Counted from the stretch's first letter, positions 1 through 8,790 are shown. The stretch is DNA of 64,000 bases from Methylopila henanensis (GCF_042681025.1 NZ_JBHUER010000002.1:1-64000), one strand, 5' to 3'. Notes: generated from the letters alone by a model not told the origin. Program-made: numbers and translations.

Positions 1-1
1 G

Positions 2-562
2 GCCGCCCCTGTGGCGAAGCCCGCCCCGCAGGCCGCCCGGCCCCAGCCGACCGCGGCCGCGCCGAAGCCGGCCCCGGCCAAGCCGGCCGCGGCCGACGAC
101 AACGGAAGCTGGATCTCCGGCCTGCTCGCCCGCGCCTCGCGCGACGACGAGCCGGCGGCGCCCGCCGCCCGCAAGCCGGCCGCCCCGGCCGCGCCGCAGC
201 GCTCGCCGCTGCACGCGATCGAGTCGCTCGACAGCCTGTCGGTGGACATCGCCCGGATGATCGACCATCAGGCCGTCGCGGACCTCTGGGACCGCTACCG
301 CCGCGGCGAGCGCAACGTGTTCACGCGCCGGCTCTACACGCTGCAGGGCCAGCAGACCTTCGAGGAGATCCGGCGCAAGTACGGCAGCGAGCCGGAGTTC
401 CGCGGCACGGTCGACCGCTACGTCACGGAGTTCGAGCGCCTGCTGGCCGAGATCGCCGAGGACGACCGCGACGGCATGCTGACCAACACCTACCTCACCT
501 CGGAGACCGGCAAGGTCTACACCATGCTCTCGCACGCGGCCGGCAAGTTCGACCCGCGCTGA
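2..562 (+). CDS. C-terminal end of an unknown Ala/Pro-rich protein (5' partial)
   Basis: The frame is open to the left edge, so the start is probably outside the window; the GTG at 11 is more likely an internal Val codon. About 70 residues of low-complexity Ala/Pro/Lys linker (repeated KPAPA, KPAA) are followed by a compact, charged, helical domain of about 115 residues (LDSLSVDIARMID, then RRLYTLQGQQTFEEIRRKYG, ending in SETGKVYTMLSHAAG). I have a general impression that this C-terminal domain is conserved in Hyphomicrobiales proteins of unknown role, but I cannot name a function. A strong hairpin follows the stop. No signal peptide or membrane segment is visible in the part present. Confidence 0.7.
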   Translation, partial: AAPVAKPAPQAARPQPTAAAPKPAPAKPAAADDNGSWISGLLARASRDDEPAAPAARKPAAPAAPQRSPLHAIESLDSLSVDIARMIDHQAVADLWDRYRRGERNVFTRRLYTLQGQQTFEEIRRKYGSEPEFRGTVDRYVTEFERLLAEIAEDDRDGMLTNTYLTSETGKVYTMLSHAAGKFDPR

Positions 563-588
563 CGCGGATCATCGGCCCGACGGAAACG

Positions 589-618
589 AAGGCCCCGGAG
601 CTCAGGCTCCGGGGCCTT
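589..618. terminator. Bidirectional terminator hairpin
   Basis: A perfect 13-bp inverted repeat (aaggccccggagc / gctccggggcctt) with a 4-nt loop sits between two convergent genes, 27 bp after the stop of the left gene. AA/TT at the stem ends suits termination from either side, although the U tracts are short. Confidence 0.75.
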
Positions 619-644
619 CGCGCGTTTGGCGCGCCTTGCGCCCT

Positions 645-1136
645 TCAGACGTAGGCGATCAGCCGGCCGAGCGCGGCGACGCCGAGCCAGAGCCCGATCG
701 ACCCGAGCGCCTGCGCGCGGGCCCCGAGCGGGGGCCCCTGGTCCCAGACGGGGTAGCGCGACCGCCAGAGCGCGCGGAACGCAAACGCGTTGGCGAGCCC
801 GAGCGCCGCGCCGGCGAGCTTCCAGAGCATCATGGGGTTCGAGGACAGCGCACGGGCGTCGGCCGCGAACAGCAGCGGCCCGCTGACGACCAGAAGCGCC
901 AGCCCGACGCCTGCGAACGGCGTCAGCAGCCGCGCCGCGTCGTCGACCGCGACCGCTCGGCCGAGCCCGAGCAGGCGCAGGTCCAGCAGCAGGATCGGCC
1001 CGACCAGCAGCACGAGGCCGAGCAGATGGACGAGGTTCGCGAGCGGATAGGCGACCGCGGACTGCCGCATCGCCACGCCGACGCGGGAGGCTTCGAGCGC
1101 CGCCGCCCACAGCGGCGGGTCGGCGATCGGCTCCAT
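645..1136 (-). CDS. Integral membrane protein, DUF6644-like
   Basis: A protein of 163 residues with four or five hydrophobic segments (for example LVHLLGLVLLVGPILLLDL near residue 40, then GVGLALLVVSGPLLF and LWLGVAALGRLIAYV). The ATG at 1136 starts MEPIADPPLWAAALE; a longer upstream frame exists but reads into the neighbouring gene in poor composition. It lies 13 bp downstream of a DUF6152 gene on the same strand, a pairing I recognise from other Proteobacteria where the membrane partner is called DUF6644. No enzymatic motif is visible. A role in an envelope or membrane process is inferred only from topology. Confidence 0.65.
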   Translation of the reverse strand: MEPIADPPLWAAALEASRVGVAMRQSAVAYPLANLVHLLGLVLLVGPILLLDLRLLGLGRAVAVDDAARLLTPFAGVGLALLVVSGPLLFAADARALSSNPMMLWKLAGAALGLANAFAFRALWRSRYPVWDQGPPLGARAQALGSIGLWLGVAALGRLIAYV

Positions 1137-1149
1137 CGGTCGAGACGCC

Positions 1150-1497
1150 TTAACGCAGCTCCACCGTCTTGCCGCCGGCGGTGATGCGCTCGGCGCGCAG
1201 CTCGGGCCGGCCGCGCGAGCTGGGGTAGCCTTCGACCTTGACGGTCTTGCCCGGCGCGATGTCGGCCTCGGCAAGGCCGCGCGCGTTCATGCGCGACGGC
1301 GGCGCCAGCACCACCTCCCATTTCGCGCCGTCGTGCTCCAGCGTGAGGTCGCCGTGGGGATTGCCGTAGGACGAACTCAGGACCGCGCCTTCGATCGTGA
1401 TCGTCTTGTTGGAATCGTAGCTCGACCAGCCGTGGTGGGCGAGCGCGGGGGTCGCGACGATCGTGAAGACGACGGCGACGCGGGCGGCGACGTTCAT
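1150..1497 (-). CDS. Secreted DUF6152 family protein
   Basis: A small secreted protein (115 residues). Residues 1-20 form a signal peptide ending in TPALA, directly followed by the family signature HHGWSSYD. The rest is a compact beta-rich domain containing GNPHGDLTLEHDG and GKTVKVEGYPSS, reminiscent of OB-fold-like periplasmic proteins. A good ribosome binding site (ggagag in the transcript) precedes the ATG. The His-His at the mature N terminus could bind a metal, but that is speculation. It is probably co-transcribed with the membrane protein downstream. Function unknown. Confidence 0.75.
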   Translation of the reverse strand: MNVAARVAVVFTIVATPALAHHGWSSYDSNKTITIEGAVLSSSYGNPHGDLTLEHDGAKWEVVLAPPSRMNARGLAEADIAPGKTVKVEGYPSSRGRPELRAERITAGGKTVELR

Positions 1498-1600
1498 GGG
1501 GCTCTCCTCCGAGGTTTCCCGGAGGGTGGCGCGCGTCAGCCCGGCGGCAAGCGGCGCGCGATCAGGCCTGCGTGAGCGCGCGTCCGGCCCGGCCGCCCGG

Positions 1601-2251
1601 TCAGAGCTGCTGGCCGGTCCAGCTCACGAGCCCCGTCAGCACCCGGCGCAGCGCCTGGTCGAGCGCGCGTGTCGCGGTCGGGCCGTCGACCGCGCCTGCG
1701 AGCGGCTGGCGGGCGACGAACACCTCGCCGGCGACGATCTTGCCGGTCTTGTCGTTGATGATCTTGGCGGTCAGCTCCACCACCGCCTCACCGGTCGCGG
1801 CGCGGATCTCGAAGGCGCGCAGCTCGGTCACGAGCTGGAAGTCCGGGGCGAGACGGTCGCCCGGACGGCCCACGCTCCTGAGCCGGGCGGCGTTCTCGTA
1901 GGATTCGATGATCCGCGCCTGCAGGAGCTTCGGCAGACGGTCGGACCATTGCGACTTCGGCAGGTAGGTGACCTGCCCCTCATTGGGCTTCACGACGATG
2001 CGCTGGCCGTCGATCACCGCCACCGCCACAGGCTCGGCCACCACCAGCACGCCGCGCTGGCCGCCGCCGCGCGGCAGGTCGGACGGCGCCGTCAGGTCGT
2101 AGGTCGCGTCCGGCGACCCCGCGAGCAGGCCCGCGCAGCCCGATAGGGTGAGCCCGAGCGCGGCGACGAGCGCCATACGGGCGGCGGCGGTCCTGAGGGA
2201 CGAACGGGCCAAGGCTTTCTCCACGCTGTCTTGAGCTGCGGCGCGCATCAT
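1601..2251 (-). CDS. ABC-type transport auxiliary lipoprotein of the Mla-like system
   Basis: An outer-membrane-directed lipoprotein of 216 residues. Residues 22-39 form a lipoprotein signal peptide with lipobox LSGC (Cys39), followed by the ABC-type transport auxiliary lipoprotein domain (PqiC/YmbA-like), recognised from YDLTAPSDLP, IVVKPNEGQVTYLPKSQWSDRLP and the EVFVARQPL strand. Its ATG overlaps the mlaD stop by 4 bp (ATGA), so translation is coupled. In related MCE systems this lipoprotein caps the MCE tube at the outer membrane and completes a lipid path across the periplasm. It is the last gene of the four-gene operon. A second Met directly follows the first. Confidence 0.85.
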   Translation of the reverse strand: MMRAAAQDSVEKALARSSLRTAAARMALVAALGLTLSGCAGLLAGSPDATYDLTAPSDLPRGGGQRGVLVVAEPVAVAVIDGQRIVVKPNEGQVTYLPKSQWSDRLPKLLQARIIESYENAARLRSVGRPGDRLAPDFQLVTELRAFEIRAATGEAVVELTAKIINDKTGKIVAGEVFVARQPLAGAVDGPTATRALDQALRRVLTGLVSWTGQQL

Positions 2252-3831
2252 CGTCCACGGTACTCCGGCACGCCGTTTCCGCCGCCGCCGAACAGGAACT
2301 GGCGCGGGTTGCGCTCCAGGCTCCGGAGCGTGCGCTCCAGCTCGCCGAGCGTGCGCCGGCCGTCGGCCGCGAAGCCCTGCAGGTCGCGCACGCCGGAGCT
2401 CGACAGCTTGTTGATGCTCGACGTGATGTCGGCGGTGCGGCCGTCGAGGCGCTCGGCGAGGATGCGGATCGCCTCGCTGGTCTTCTGGAAGTCCGCGATC
2501 GCCCCTTGCGTCTGGTCGGAGCCGATGACGCGCTGGGCGTCGGCGATCACCGCGTCCAGCCGGTCGGCGGTGCCGGTCAGGCGCCCGGAGATCTGCTTGG
2601 CGTCGGCGACGATCTGATCCACGGTCTGGGCGTTGCGCCCGAGCGCCGCGGCGAAGGCTCCCACATTGTCGACCGTGGCGCGCACCTTCTCGCCGTCGAT
2701 CGCGGAGAGGATGCGGTCGGCGCTCGCGACGGTGCGGTTGATGGTCTGACCGTCGATCGAGGTCGCGAGGCCCGTGAAGCCGTCGACCGCGCGGTTGATC
2801 TTCTCGGGATCGATCGCCGCGATCGTCCGGTCGGCGTTGCGCGCCGCGCTCTCGACCGAGTTCAGCGTGTTGGTCACCTTGGCCGGGTCGATCGAGTCGA
2901 GGATGGCGGCGAAGCGGTCGACGGAGGCCGACACCTTGGTCGAGTCGATCGAGGCGATCATGGTCTGAACGCCGGCCAGAATGCCGTCGACGCGGCCGCC
3001 CGAGGCGCGGAGCTGCTCGGTCAGCGCCGCCACGTCGCCGAGCGCCTTCTGCACCTGCGGGGCGCCGTCCTTCAGCGCCTGCGAGAAGGCGACGACGTTG
3101 CTCATGGTGGCGTCGACCTTCTTGACGTCGACCGCGCGCACGAGGTTCTGCACGTCCGTCGTCAGCGGCACCAGGTTCTCGGCCAGCGTGCCGATCTGGC
3201 GCGCGGCGATGCCGGTGTTCTGCATGAAGGACTTGAGGTCGTCGGAGTTCGCGGCGAGCGCGGCGGTGAACTGCTCCACGTTCTGCAGCGAGCGCTCGAC
3301 CGAGCCGCGGCTGTTGCCGACGAGACCCTGAATGTCGGTGAAGGTGATCTGCGCCTTCTCGAGCACCGTGCGGGCGCCCTCGAGAATGTCCTGGAACGCG
3401 GAAGGCTCGGCCACGATCACCGGGGCGTTGTTGGGATCGCCCTCCTCGGTCGTGACGAGCGGGAAGGATTCCGCGGTCTGCGAGCCGCCGGTGAGCTGCA
3501 CCACCGAGCCGCCGGTGAGGCCGGTGATCTCGAGCCGCGCCCGCGTGTCGCGACGGATCGGCGTGTTGGGGAAGACCTCGATGCGGGCTACCACCTTGGC
3601 GGGGTCCTGCGGATCGAAATTGAGGTTGGTGACGTCGCCGACGCGGATGCCATTGAACAGCACGCCGGAGCCGGGGGTCAGGCCCGAGACCGCGCCCTGG
3701 AACTGCACACGGTAGATCGCCCGCGCGCGCTGCTGGCCGGCCTCCGTGAACCACCAGATGAAAGCCGCGGCGCAGACGAGCACCAGGAGGGTGAAGCCGC
3801 CGACGAGAGCATGGTTGGCGCGGGTTTCCAT
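2248..3831 (-). CDS. mlaD: MlaD/MCE family lipid-transport protein
   Basis: Membrane-anchored substrate-binding component of a phospholipid transporter, 527 residues. Residues 9-28 form the N-terminal transmembrane anchor and residues 38-115 the MCE domain (FNGIRVGDVTNLNFDP). A long helical region of roughly 400 residues follows. That is much longer than the E. coli MlaD tail and resembles single-MCE proteins that build a periplasmic helical needle. Within it, six copies of an ID-x-x-K-[VI] motif recur, several spaced exactly 19 residues apart. It sits between the ATPase gene and the lipoprotein gene. The C terminus is Gly/Arg rich. Substrate (phospholipid, sterol or other hydrophobic molecule) cannot be read from sequence. 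Confidence 0.88.
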   Translation of the reverse strand: METRANHALVGGFTLLVLVCAAAFIWWFTEAGQQRARAIYRVQFQGAVSGLTPGSGVLFNGIRVGDVTNLNFDPQDPAKVVARIEVFPNTPIRRDTRARLEITGLTGGSVVQLTGGSQTAESFPLVTTEEGDPNNAPVIVAEPSAFQDILEGARTVLEKAQITFTDIQGLVGNSRGSVERSLQNVEQFTAALAANSDDLKSFMQNTGIAARQIGTLAENLVPLTTDVQNLVRAVDVKKVDATMSNVVAFSQALKDGAPQVQKALGDVAALTEQLRASGGRVDGILAGVQTMIASIDSTKVSASVDRFAAILDSIDPAKVTNTLNSVESAARNADRTIAAIDPEKINRAVDGFTGLATSIDGQTINRTVASADRILSAIDGEKVRATVDNVGAFAAALGRNAQTVDQIVADAKQISGRLTGTADRLDAVIADAQRVIGSDQTQGAIADFQKTSEAIRILAERLDGRTADITSSINKLSSSGVRDLQGFAADGRRTLGELERTLRSLERNPRQFLFGGGGNGVPEYRGR

Positions 3832-3858
3832 GAGGGTCGCGTTCTCCTTCCGCGCGGC

Positions 3859-4674
3859 TCAGGCCGCCGTCGCGCCGATGCCCGCGGCGCGGGCGCGTTC
3901 GCCACGAAAATACTGCTGCATCCACGGATCGTCGTTACGGACCATCTCCGACATCGGACCAACCGCCAGCGCCTTGCCGCCCTTGAGCGCGGCGATGCGG
4001 TCGCAGGCGGTGGTCAGGCTGTCGAGGTCGTGGGTCACCATGTAGACGGTCAGGCCGAGCGAATCCTTCAGCGTCATGATCAGCTTGTCGAAATCGGCGG
4101 CGCCGATCGGGTCGAGGCCCGCGGTCGGCTCGTCGAGGAACACGATGTCGGGATCGAGAGCGAGCGCGCGGGCGAGCGCGGCGCGCTTGATCATGCCGCC
4201 CGACAGCTCGGACGGGTAACGCTCGGCGGCTTCGGGCTTGAGCCCGACCAGATCGATCTTCAGCCGCGCGATCTCGTCGAGCAGTTTGGGGCCGAGCGAG
4301 GTGTGTTCGCGCAGCGGCATCTGGATGTTCTGCAGCACGGTCTGCGACGAGAACAGCGCGCCCTGCTGGAACAGCACCCCCCAGCGCCGCTCCACGGCGA
4401 GCCGCTCGCGCGGGCCGGCCTCGTCGAGGTCGACGCCGAGGACCTCCACGGTGCCGGAGCGCTTCGGCAGCAGCCCGATGATGGCGCGCAGCGTCACCGA
4501 CTTGCCGGCGCCGGACGGGCCGACGACGCCGAGGATCTCGCCCTTGCGCACGTCGAGGTCGAAGCCGTCGATGACGTTGCGGTCGCCGAACCCCACGACG
4601 AGGTCGCGCACGCGGATGACGAGCTCGTGGCCGTCGTCCGACATCAGCGGCTTGGCGGCTGGGCTACCGGCCAT
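3859..4674 (-). CDS. mlaF: MlaF-like ABC transporter ATP-binding protein
   Basis: Cytoplasmic ATPase of the Mla-type lipid transporter, 271 residues. Walker A GPSGAGKS (residues 52-59), the signature LSGGM (157-161), Walker B IVFLDEPT (177-184) and the switch His in MVTHDLDS are all present. The LSGGM form of the signature is characteristic of MlaF/TrgD-type ATPases. The ATG at 4674 was chosen because the permease stop lies only 2 bp upstream, which suggests coupled translation. It powers lipid movement together with the MlaE permease and the MlaD needle encoded on either side. Confidence 0.9.
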   Translation of the reverse strand: MAGSPAAKPLMSDDGHELVIRVRDLVVGFGDRNVIDGFDLDVRKGEILGVVGPSGAGKSVTLRAIIGLLPKRSGTVEVLGVDLDEAGPRERLAVERRWGVLFQQGALFSSQTVLQNIQMPLREHTSLGPKLLDEIARLKIDLVGLKPEAAERYPSELSGGMIKRAALARALALDPDIVFLDEPTAGLDPIGAADFDKLIMTLKDSLGLTVYMVTHDLDSLTTACDRIAALKGGKALAVGPMSEMVRNDDPWMQQYFRGERARAAGIGATAA

Positions 4675-4676
4675 CG

Positions 4677-5891
4677 TCAGATCCCCATCGACGCGAACAG
4701 CATCGCGAAAATGCCGTCGAGCACGATCACGATGAAGATCGCCTTCACCACCGACGAGGTGGTGCGGGCTCCGAGGGATTCGGCCGACCCCTCCACTTTC
4801 GCGCCTTCCGTGCAGGCGATCAAACCGATCACGACCGCCATGAAGGGCGCCTTCACGATGCCGACCATGAAGGTCTGGAAGGTGATGGCGTCCTTCAGCC
4901 GCTGCAGGAAGGTGACCGGCGTGATGTCGCCATAGACCCAGGCGACCAGGCCGCCGCCGAGCAGCGCGGCCATCGAGGCGATGAACGCCAGCAGCGGCAG
5001 CGCGATCACCAGCGCCACGAGGCGCGGCATGGCGAGGATCTCGATCGGGTCGAGGCCCATGGTCTTCAGGGCGTCGATCTCCTCGCGCATCTTCATGGAG
5101 CCGATCTCGGCGGTGAAGGCGGAGCCCGACCGGCCCGCCACCATGATGGCGGTCAGCAGCACGCCGAGCTCGCGCAGCACGAGGATGCCGAGCAGGTCGA
5201 CCACGAACAGGGTCGCGCCGAAGTTCTTGAGCTGGAAGATCGACTGCTGGGCGACGATCGCGCCCACGAGGAACGAGATCAGCGCGATGATCGGCACCGC
5301 ATGCAGGCCGACGCGCTCGAGATGCACCACGGTCGAGGTGTAGCGGAAGCGCCAGGGCGCGATCAGCAGCCGCGCGGTCGCCATCACCACCGCGCCGAGG
5401 AAGGCGAGGCCCATCGCGATGTCGTCGCGGATGCTGAAGATGGCGTCGCCGAAATTGGCGAGCAGGGCGAACAGGGGATTCTCGCGGCGCTTCGCAGGCG
5501 GCTCGTTCTTGCCGCGCTCGTCGAGCGCCTGGAGCAGGCGTTCGTGCTGCGGCTTCGCGCCGTGGGTCTCGGCCCGGGCGCCGGCCGCCTCGCCCGCGGC
5601 GCGCAGCCGGCCGAGCAGGATGGCGCCCACGGTGTCGAGACGGTCGAGGCGCGACAGATCGAGGGCGACGGTCTTGCCGCGCGCGCCCGATATGTCGAGA
5701 CGGTCGATGCGCTCCGACAGAGCTTCGCCGGTCTCGGCTGTCCACGGACCAAGCGGCGTCAGCACGAGACCTTCATCGAAGGTTTCGACTGTGAGGTCGG
5801 CCTTGGCTGCGTCCTGCACTTGGATTGCCGGAGGCTCCTCTGGTGTGCGCCTTGCCGCGCCACCCCCCTCGCCCGTATTACTCAGGCTCAC
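4677..5891 (-). CDS. mlaE: MlaE-like permease with N-terminal STAS domain
   Basis: First gene of the operon, 404 residues. The N-terminal part (about 30-130) is a STAS/anti-sigma-antagonist-like domain (TVALDLSRLDRLDTVGAILL), and residues 150-400 are the MlaE/YrbE permease with five or six membrane segments and the conserved AGRSGSAFTAEIGSM and MGLDPIEILAMPR stretches. In gammaproteobacteria the STAS part is a separate protein (MlaB); fused forms are usual in alphaproteobacteria. It exchanges phospholipid at the inner membrane. The start faces dgcN across only 38 bp, so divergent promoters must overlap. Confidence 0.9.
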   Translation of the reverse strand: MSLSNTGEGGGAARRTPEEPPAIQVQDAAKADLTVETFDEGLVLTPLGPWTAETGEALSERIDRLDISGARGKTVALDLSRLDRLDTVGAILLGRLRAAGEAAGARAETHGAKPQHERLLQALDERGKNEPPAKRRENPLFALLANFGDAIFSIRDDIAMGLAFLGAVVMATARLLIAPWRFRYTSTVVHLERVGLHAVPIIALISFLVGAIVAQQSIFQLKNFGATLFVVDLLGILVLRELGVLLTAIMVAGRSGSAFTAEIGSMKMREEIDALKTMGLDPIEILAMPRLVALVIALPLLAFIASMAALLGGGLVAWVYGDITPVTFLQRLKDAITFQTFMVGIVKAPFMAVVIGLIACTEGAKVEGSAESLGARTTSSVVKAIFIVIVLDGIFAMLFASMGI

Positions 5892-5929
5892 GAGCGGCTG
5901 TCGAGCGACGGCGACGAGAGGAGCGGGTA

Positions 5930-6937
5930 TTGGAGATCGCGAAGCCCTACCTGTTGTTTTTGGGGGACGCTCCCGACGCTCTGGCCGCCAAGACGGCGGC
6001 CGGCGTGGTCGACTGGCGGCGCGACTGGTGCGTCGGCCAGCTGCGGCTCCCCGGCTGCAAGGCGGATGTGGGCCTGCCCGAGACCGACGTTGCGGAAGCC
6101 GTGGCGCGGGGCGCGAAGACCCTCGTGATCGGCGTCGTGAACGCGGGCGGCGTGCTGCCGGAGCACTGGCTGGACCAGATCGTGCTGGCGCTCGAATCGG
6201 GGCTCGACGTGGCGAGCGGGCTGCACGGCCGTCTCGCCGACACGCCGCGGATCGCCGAGGCCGCGAAGGCGAACGGCCGCCTGCTGCACGACGTCCGCCA
6301 CTCTCGCGAAAAGTTCGCGACCGGCAAGGGCTCGAAGCGGCCCGGCCTGCGCCTGCTCACCGTCGGCACCGACTGTTCCGTCGGCAAGAAATACGCGGCG
6401 CTGGCGCTCGAGGCCGAGATGCGCGCCCGCGGGCTCGACGCCGACTTCCGCGCCACCGGCCAGACCGGCGTGCTGATCGCCGGCCGCGGCGTCGCGGTCG
6501 ACGCGGTGGTGGCGGACTTCATCTCGGGGGCGGCGGAGTGGCTGACGCCCGCCGCCGATCCCGCCCACTGGGACGTGGTCGAGGGCCAGGGCTCGCTGTT
6601 CCATCCCTCCTTCGCGGGCGTGACGCTCGGCCTGTTGCACGGCTCCCAGCCCGACGCCTTCGTGGTCTGCCACGAGCCGACCCGCACGACGATGCGTGGC
6701 GTCGCGACGCCGCTGCCCACCATCGGCCAGGTGATCGAGGCGACGGTCGCCAGCGGCCGGCTGACCAATCCGACGATCCGCTGCGTCGGGATCGCGGTCA
6801 ACACCGCCGCGCTGGACGAGGCCGCCGCACGGGCGGAGCTCGACCGGACCGTGGCCGCCCACGGCCTGCCGGCGAGCGACCCGGTGCGCTTCGGCGTCGG
6901 CCCGATCGTCGACCGCCTCGTGGCGGAGTTTTCGTGA
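5930..6937 (+). CDS. dgcN: D-glutamate N-acetyltransferase DgcN (DUF1611)
   Basis: DUF1611 protein of 335 residues with a P-loop-like TVGTDCSVGKKYAAL segment and the family blocks VEGQGSLFHPSF and CHEPTRTTMRG. DUF1611 members paired with an enolase-superfamily racemase were shown in marine bacteria to acetylate D-glutamate, the first step of a D-Glu catabolic route (DgcN-DgcA). I place the start at a TTG (5930), preceded by a gagagg ribosome binding site and giving LEIAKPYLLFLGD, the usual family N terminus; earlier in-frame codons translate to low-quality sequence inside the divergent promoter region. dgcA follows 22 bp downstream. Confidence 0.85.
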   Translation: MEIAKPYLLFLGDAPDALAAKTAAGVVDWRRDWCVGQLRLPGCKADVGLPETDVAEAVARGAKTLVIGVVNAGGVLPEHWLDQIVLALESGLDVASGLHGRLADTPRIAEAAKANGRLLHDVRHSREKFATGKGSKRPGLRLLTVGTDCSVGKKYAALALEAEMRARGLDADFRATGQTGVLIAGRGVAVDAVVADFISGAAEWLTPAADPAHWDVVEGQGSLFHPSFAGVTLGLLHGSQPDAFVVCHEPTRTTMRGVATPLPTIGQVIEATVASGRLTNPTIRCVGIAVNTAALDEAAARAELDRTVAAHGLPASDPVRFGVGPIVDRLVAEFS

Positions 6938-6959
6938 ACGCGACCGCCGACGAAATCCC

Positions 6960-7949
6960 ATGCCGCCGGTCCTGACCGCACGGATCGAGCGCTGGCCGAT
7001 CGCCGGCGCCTTCACCATCGCGCGCGGCTCGGTGACGGAGGTCGTCACCGTGGTCGCCGAGATCGTCGACGGCCCGCACCGCGGCCGCGGCGAATGCCGG
7101 CCCTATGCGCGCTATGACGAGACGCCGGAGGGCGTGAAGGCCGAGATCGACCGGCTCGCCGGCGCGGTCGCGGACGGGCTCGACCGCGCCGCGCTGCAGG
7201 GCGCGCTCCACGCCGGCGCCGCGCGCAACGCGCTCGACTGCGCGCTCTGGGACCTCGAGGCGAAGCGCCGCGGCGTCACCGTCGCGGCGCTCGCGGGCCT
7301 TCCGGAGCCGGAGCCGCTCGTCACCGCCTACACGCTCAGCCTCGGCGCGCCGGAAGCGATGCGCGCGGCGGCGGCGAAGGCCGCGTCCCGGCCGCTGCTC
7401 AAGGTCAAGCTCGGCGGGGCCGACGAGCTCGATCCGGCGCGCATCGCGGCCGTGCGCGCCGGCGCGCCGGACTCCGAGCTGATCGTCGACGCCAACGAGG
7501 GCTGGACCGGCGCGGCGCTCGCCCGCAACCTCGCCGCCTGCGCCGAGGCCCGCGTGACGCTGGTGGAGCAGCCCCTGCCCGCAGCGGACGACGCCGCGCT
7601 TGGGCGGATCGCTCGTCCGATTCCGGTCTGCGCCGACGAGAGCGCCCATGACCGCACGAGCCTCAAGGCCCTGATCGGGCGCTACGACGCGATCAACATC
7701 AAGCTCGACAAGACCGGCGGCCTGACCGAGGCGCTGCTGCTGGCGGAGGAGTCCCGCGCCGCCGGGCTCGTCGTCATGGTCGGCTGCATGCTGGCCTCCT
7801 CGCTCGCCATGGCGCCGGCGACGCTGGTGGCGCAAGGCGCGGCGGTGGTCGACCTCGACGGGCCGCTGCTGCTCGCGCGCGACCGGGAGCACGGCATCGT
7901 CTATGACGGCAGCACGATGTCGCCGCCCTCGCCCGCGCTCTGGGGATGA
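6960..7949 (+). CDS. dgcA: N-acetyl-D-glutamate racemase DgcA (enolase superfamily)
   Basis: Enolase-superfamily protein of 329 residues in the dipeptide-epimerase-like group. The catalytic KVKLGG lysine pair, the metal ligands in IVDANEGW, VEQP and CADES, and the second catalytic lysine in NIKLDKTGGL are all present. Older annotation would call it dipeptide epimerase. The preceding DUF1611 gene makes the N-acetyl-D-Glu racemase assignment much more likely: DgcN acetylates D-Glu, DgcA converts the product to N-acetyl-L-Glu, and a deacetylase would then release L-Glu. The start codon (ATG) lacks a strong ribosome binding site. Confidence 0.82.
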   Translation: MPPVLTARIERWPIAGAFTIARGSVTEVVTVVAEIVDGPHRGRGECRPYARYDETPEGVKAEIDRLAGAVADGLDRAALQGALHAGAARNALDCALWDLEAKRRGVTVAALAGLPEPEPLVTAYTLSLGAPEAMRAAAAKAASRPLLKVKLGGADELDPARIAAVRAGAPDSELIVDANEGWTGAALARNLAACAEARVTLVEQPLPAADDAALGRIARPIPVCADESAHDRTSLKALIGRYDAINIKLDKTGGLTEALLLAEESRAAGLVVMVGCMLASSLAMAPATLVAQGAAVVDLDGPLLLARDREHGIVYDGSTMSPPSPALWG

Positions 7950-8064
7950 TCCGGCGGGCGGCGCTCAAGCCTCTGTCATCGCCCGCGATTCGCACGTAGT
8001 TTGAGGCGAAGCGTCTCGTCCGCCGCGGCGGTCACGGCGCGAACCGCGCGCCGTCCGGGATTTC

Positions 8065-8790
8065 ATGTCCTCGCCTCCCCAGCTCTCGCTCGAAGACTAC
8101 GAGGCGATCGCGTCCGCCGTGATGGAGACGGAGCGCGGGCGCTGGTTCCTGAGCGAGTTCGCCCGCCGCAACCGCGCCGCCGACACCGCCCAGATCCTTC
8201 ATGCGCTCGAGGCGCTGGAGAAGCGCGTCACCGCCGCGCCGGCGCAGGCTGTTCCGGCGGCGCAAGGCTTGTCCGACGCCGCGCCCTCCCCGCCGCTCGA
8301 CGGGCTGGCCGAAGCCGCGGGCGCCGTCCGCGCCGCGCTGACCGCGCCGAAGCCGCCGGAGCGCCGGGTCGAGCTCGCGCTCGCCCGGCTCGCCGCGCTG
8401 GAGCGGATCGTCGTCGACGGCCTGCGCGCGACCGGCGGACAGCCGGCGCCCGTGGCGGTCGCCGCGCCGCGGCTTGCGGCGCAGAGGCCGACGACGTTCG
8501 AGCAGCGGCTCGCGATCGAACGGCTGGAGGTCACGCCGCCGATCGACGAGGCGCCGACCCTGGTCGCCGAGCGCTCGGCGGTCGAGGCGGCGCTTGACGA
8601 CCTGACCGCGCGGGCTCCGCTTCCCGCCGCCGTCCCGGCTCCCATGCTGCGGGCGCCTTCGAAGCCGGCGGGCGCCGGGCATGCGCCAGCGCGCCGCGCT
8701 CTCGAGCCTGCGCCTGCGAAGCCTGAGCCCCGCGTCGAACCGCTGCTCGACAGCCTGACGGACGCAGAGAAAGCGCTGCTGTTCGCCTGA
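8065..8790 (+). CDS. Conserved alphaproteobacterial protein of unknown function
   Basis: A 241-residue protein. Residues 1-60 form a conserved helical module (LEDYEAIASAVMETERGRWFLSEFARRNRAADT) that I recognise from other Hyphomicrobiales proteins of unknown role. The remaining 180 residues are Ala/Pro/Glu rich with short helices and look largely disordered. No signal peptide or membrane segment. It stands alone, 115 bp after dgcA, and converges with the glycosyltransferase gene. I cannot assign a function. Confidence 0.65.
   Translation: MSSPPQLSLEDYEAIASAVMETERGRWFLSEFARRNRAADTAQILHALEALEKRVTAAPAQAVPAAQGLSDAAPSPPLDGLAEAAGAVRAALTAPKPPERRVELALARLAALERIVVDGLRATGGQPAPVAVAAPRLAAQRPTTFEQRLAIERLEVTPPIDEAPTLVAERSAVEAALDDLTARAPLPAAVPAPMLRAPSKPAGAGHAPARRALEPAPAKPEPRVEPLLDSLTDAEKALLFA

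Noticed and set aside
2506..4935. Open frame of 809 codons antisense to mlaD and mlaF
   Set aside because: Crosses two recognised genes in antisense and has no family features.
6960..7949. Plain L-Ala-D/L-Glu dipeptide epimerase
   Set aside because: Fold fits, but the adjacent DUF1611 gene makes the N-acetyl-D-glutamate racemase call more likely.
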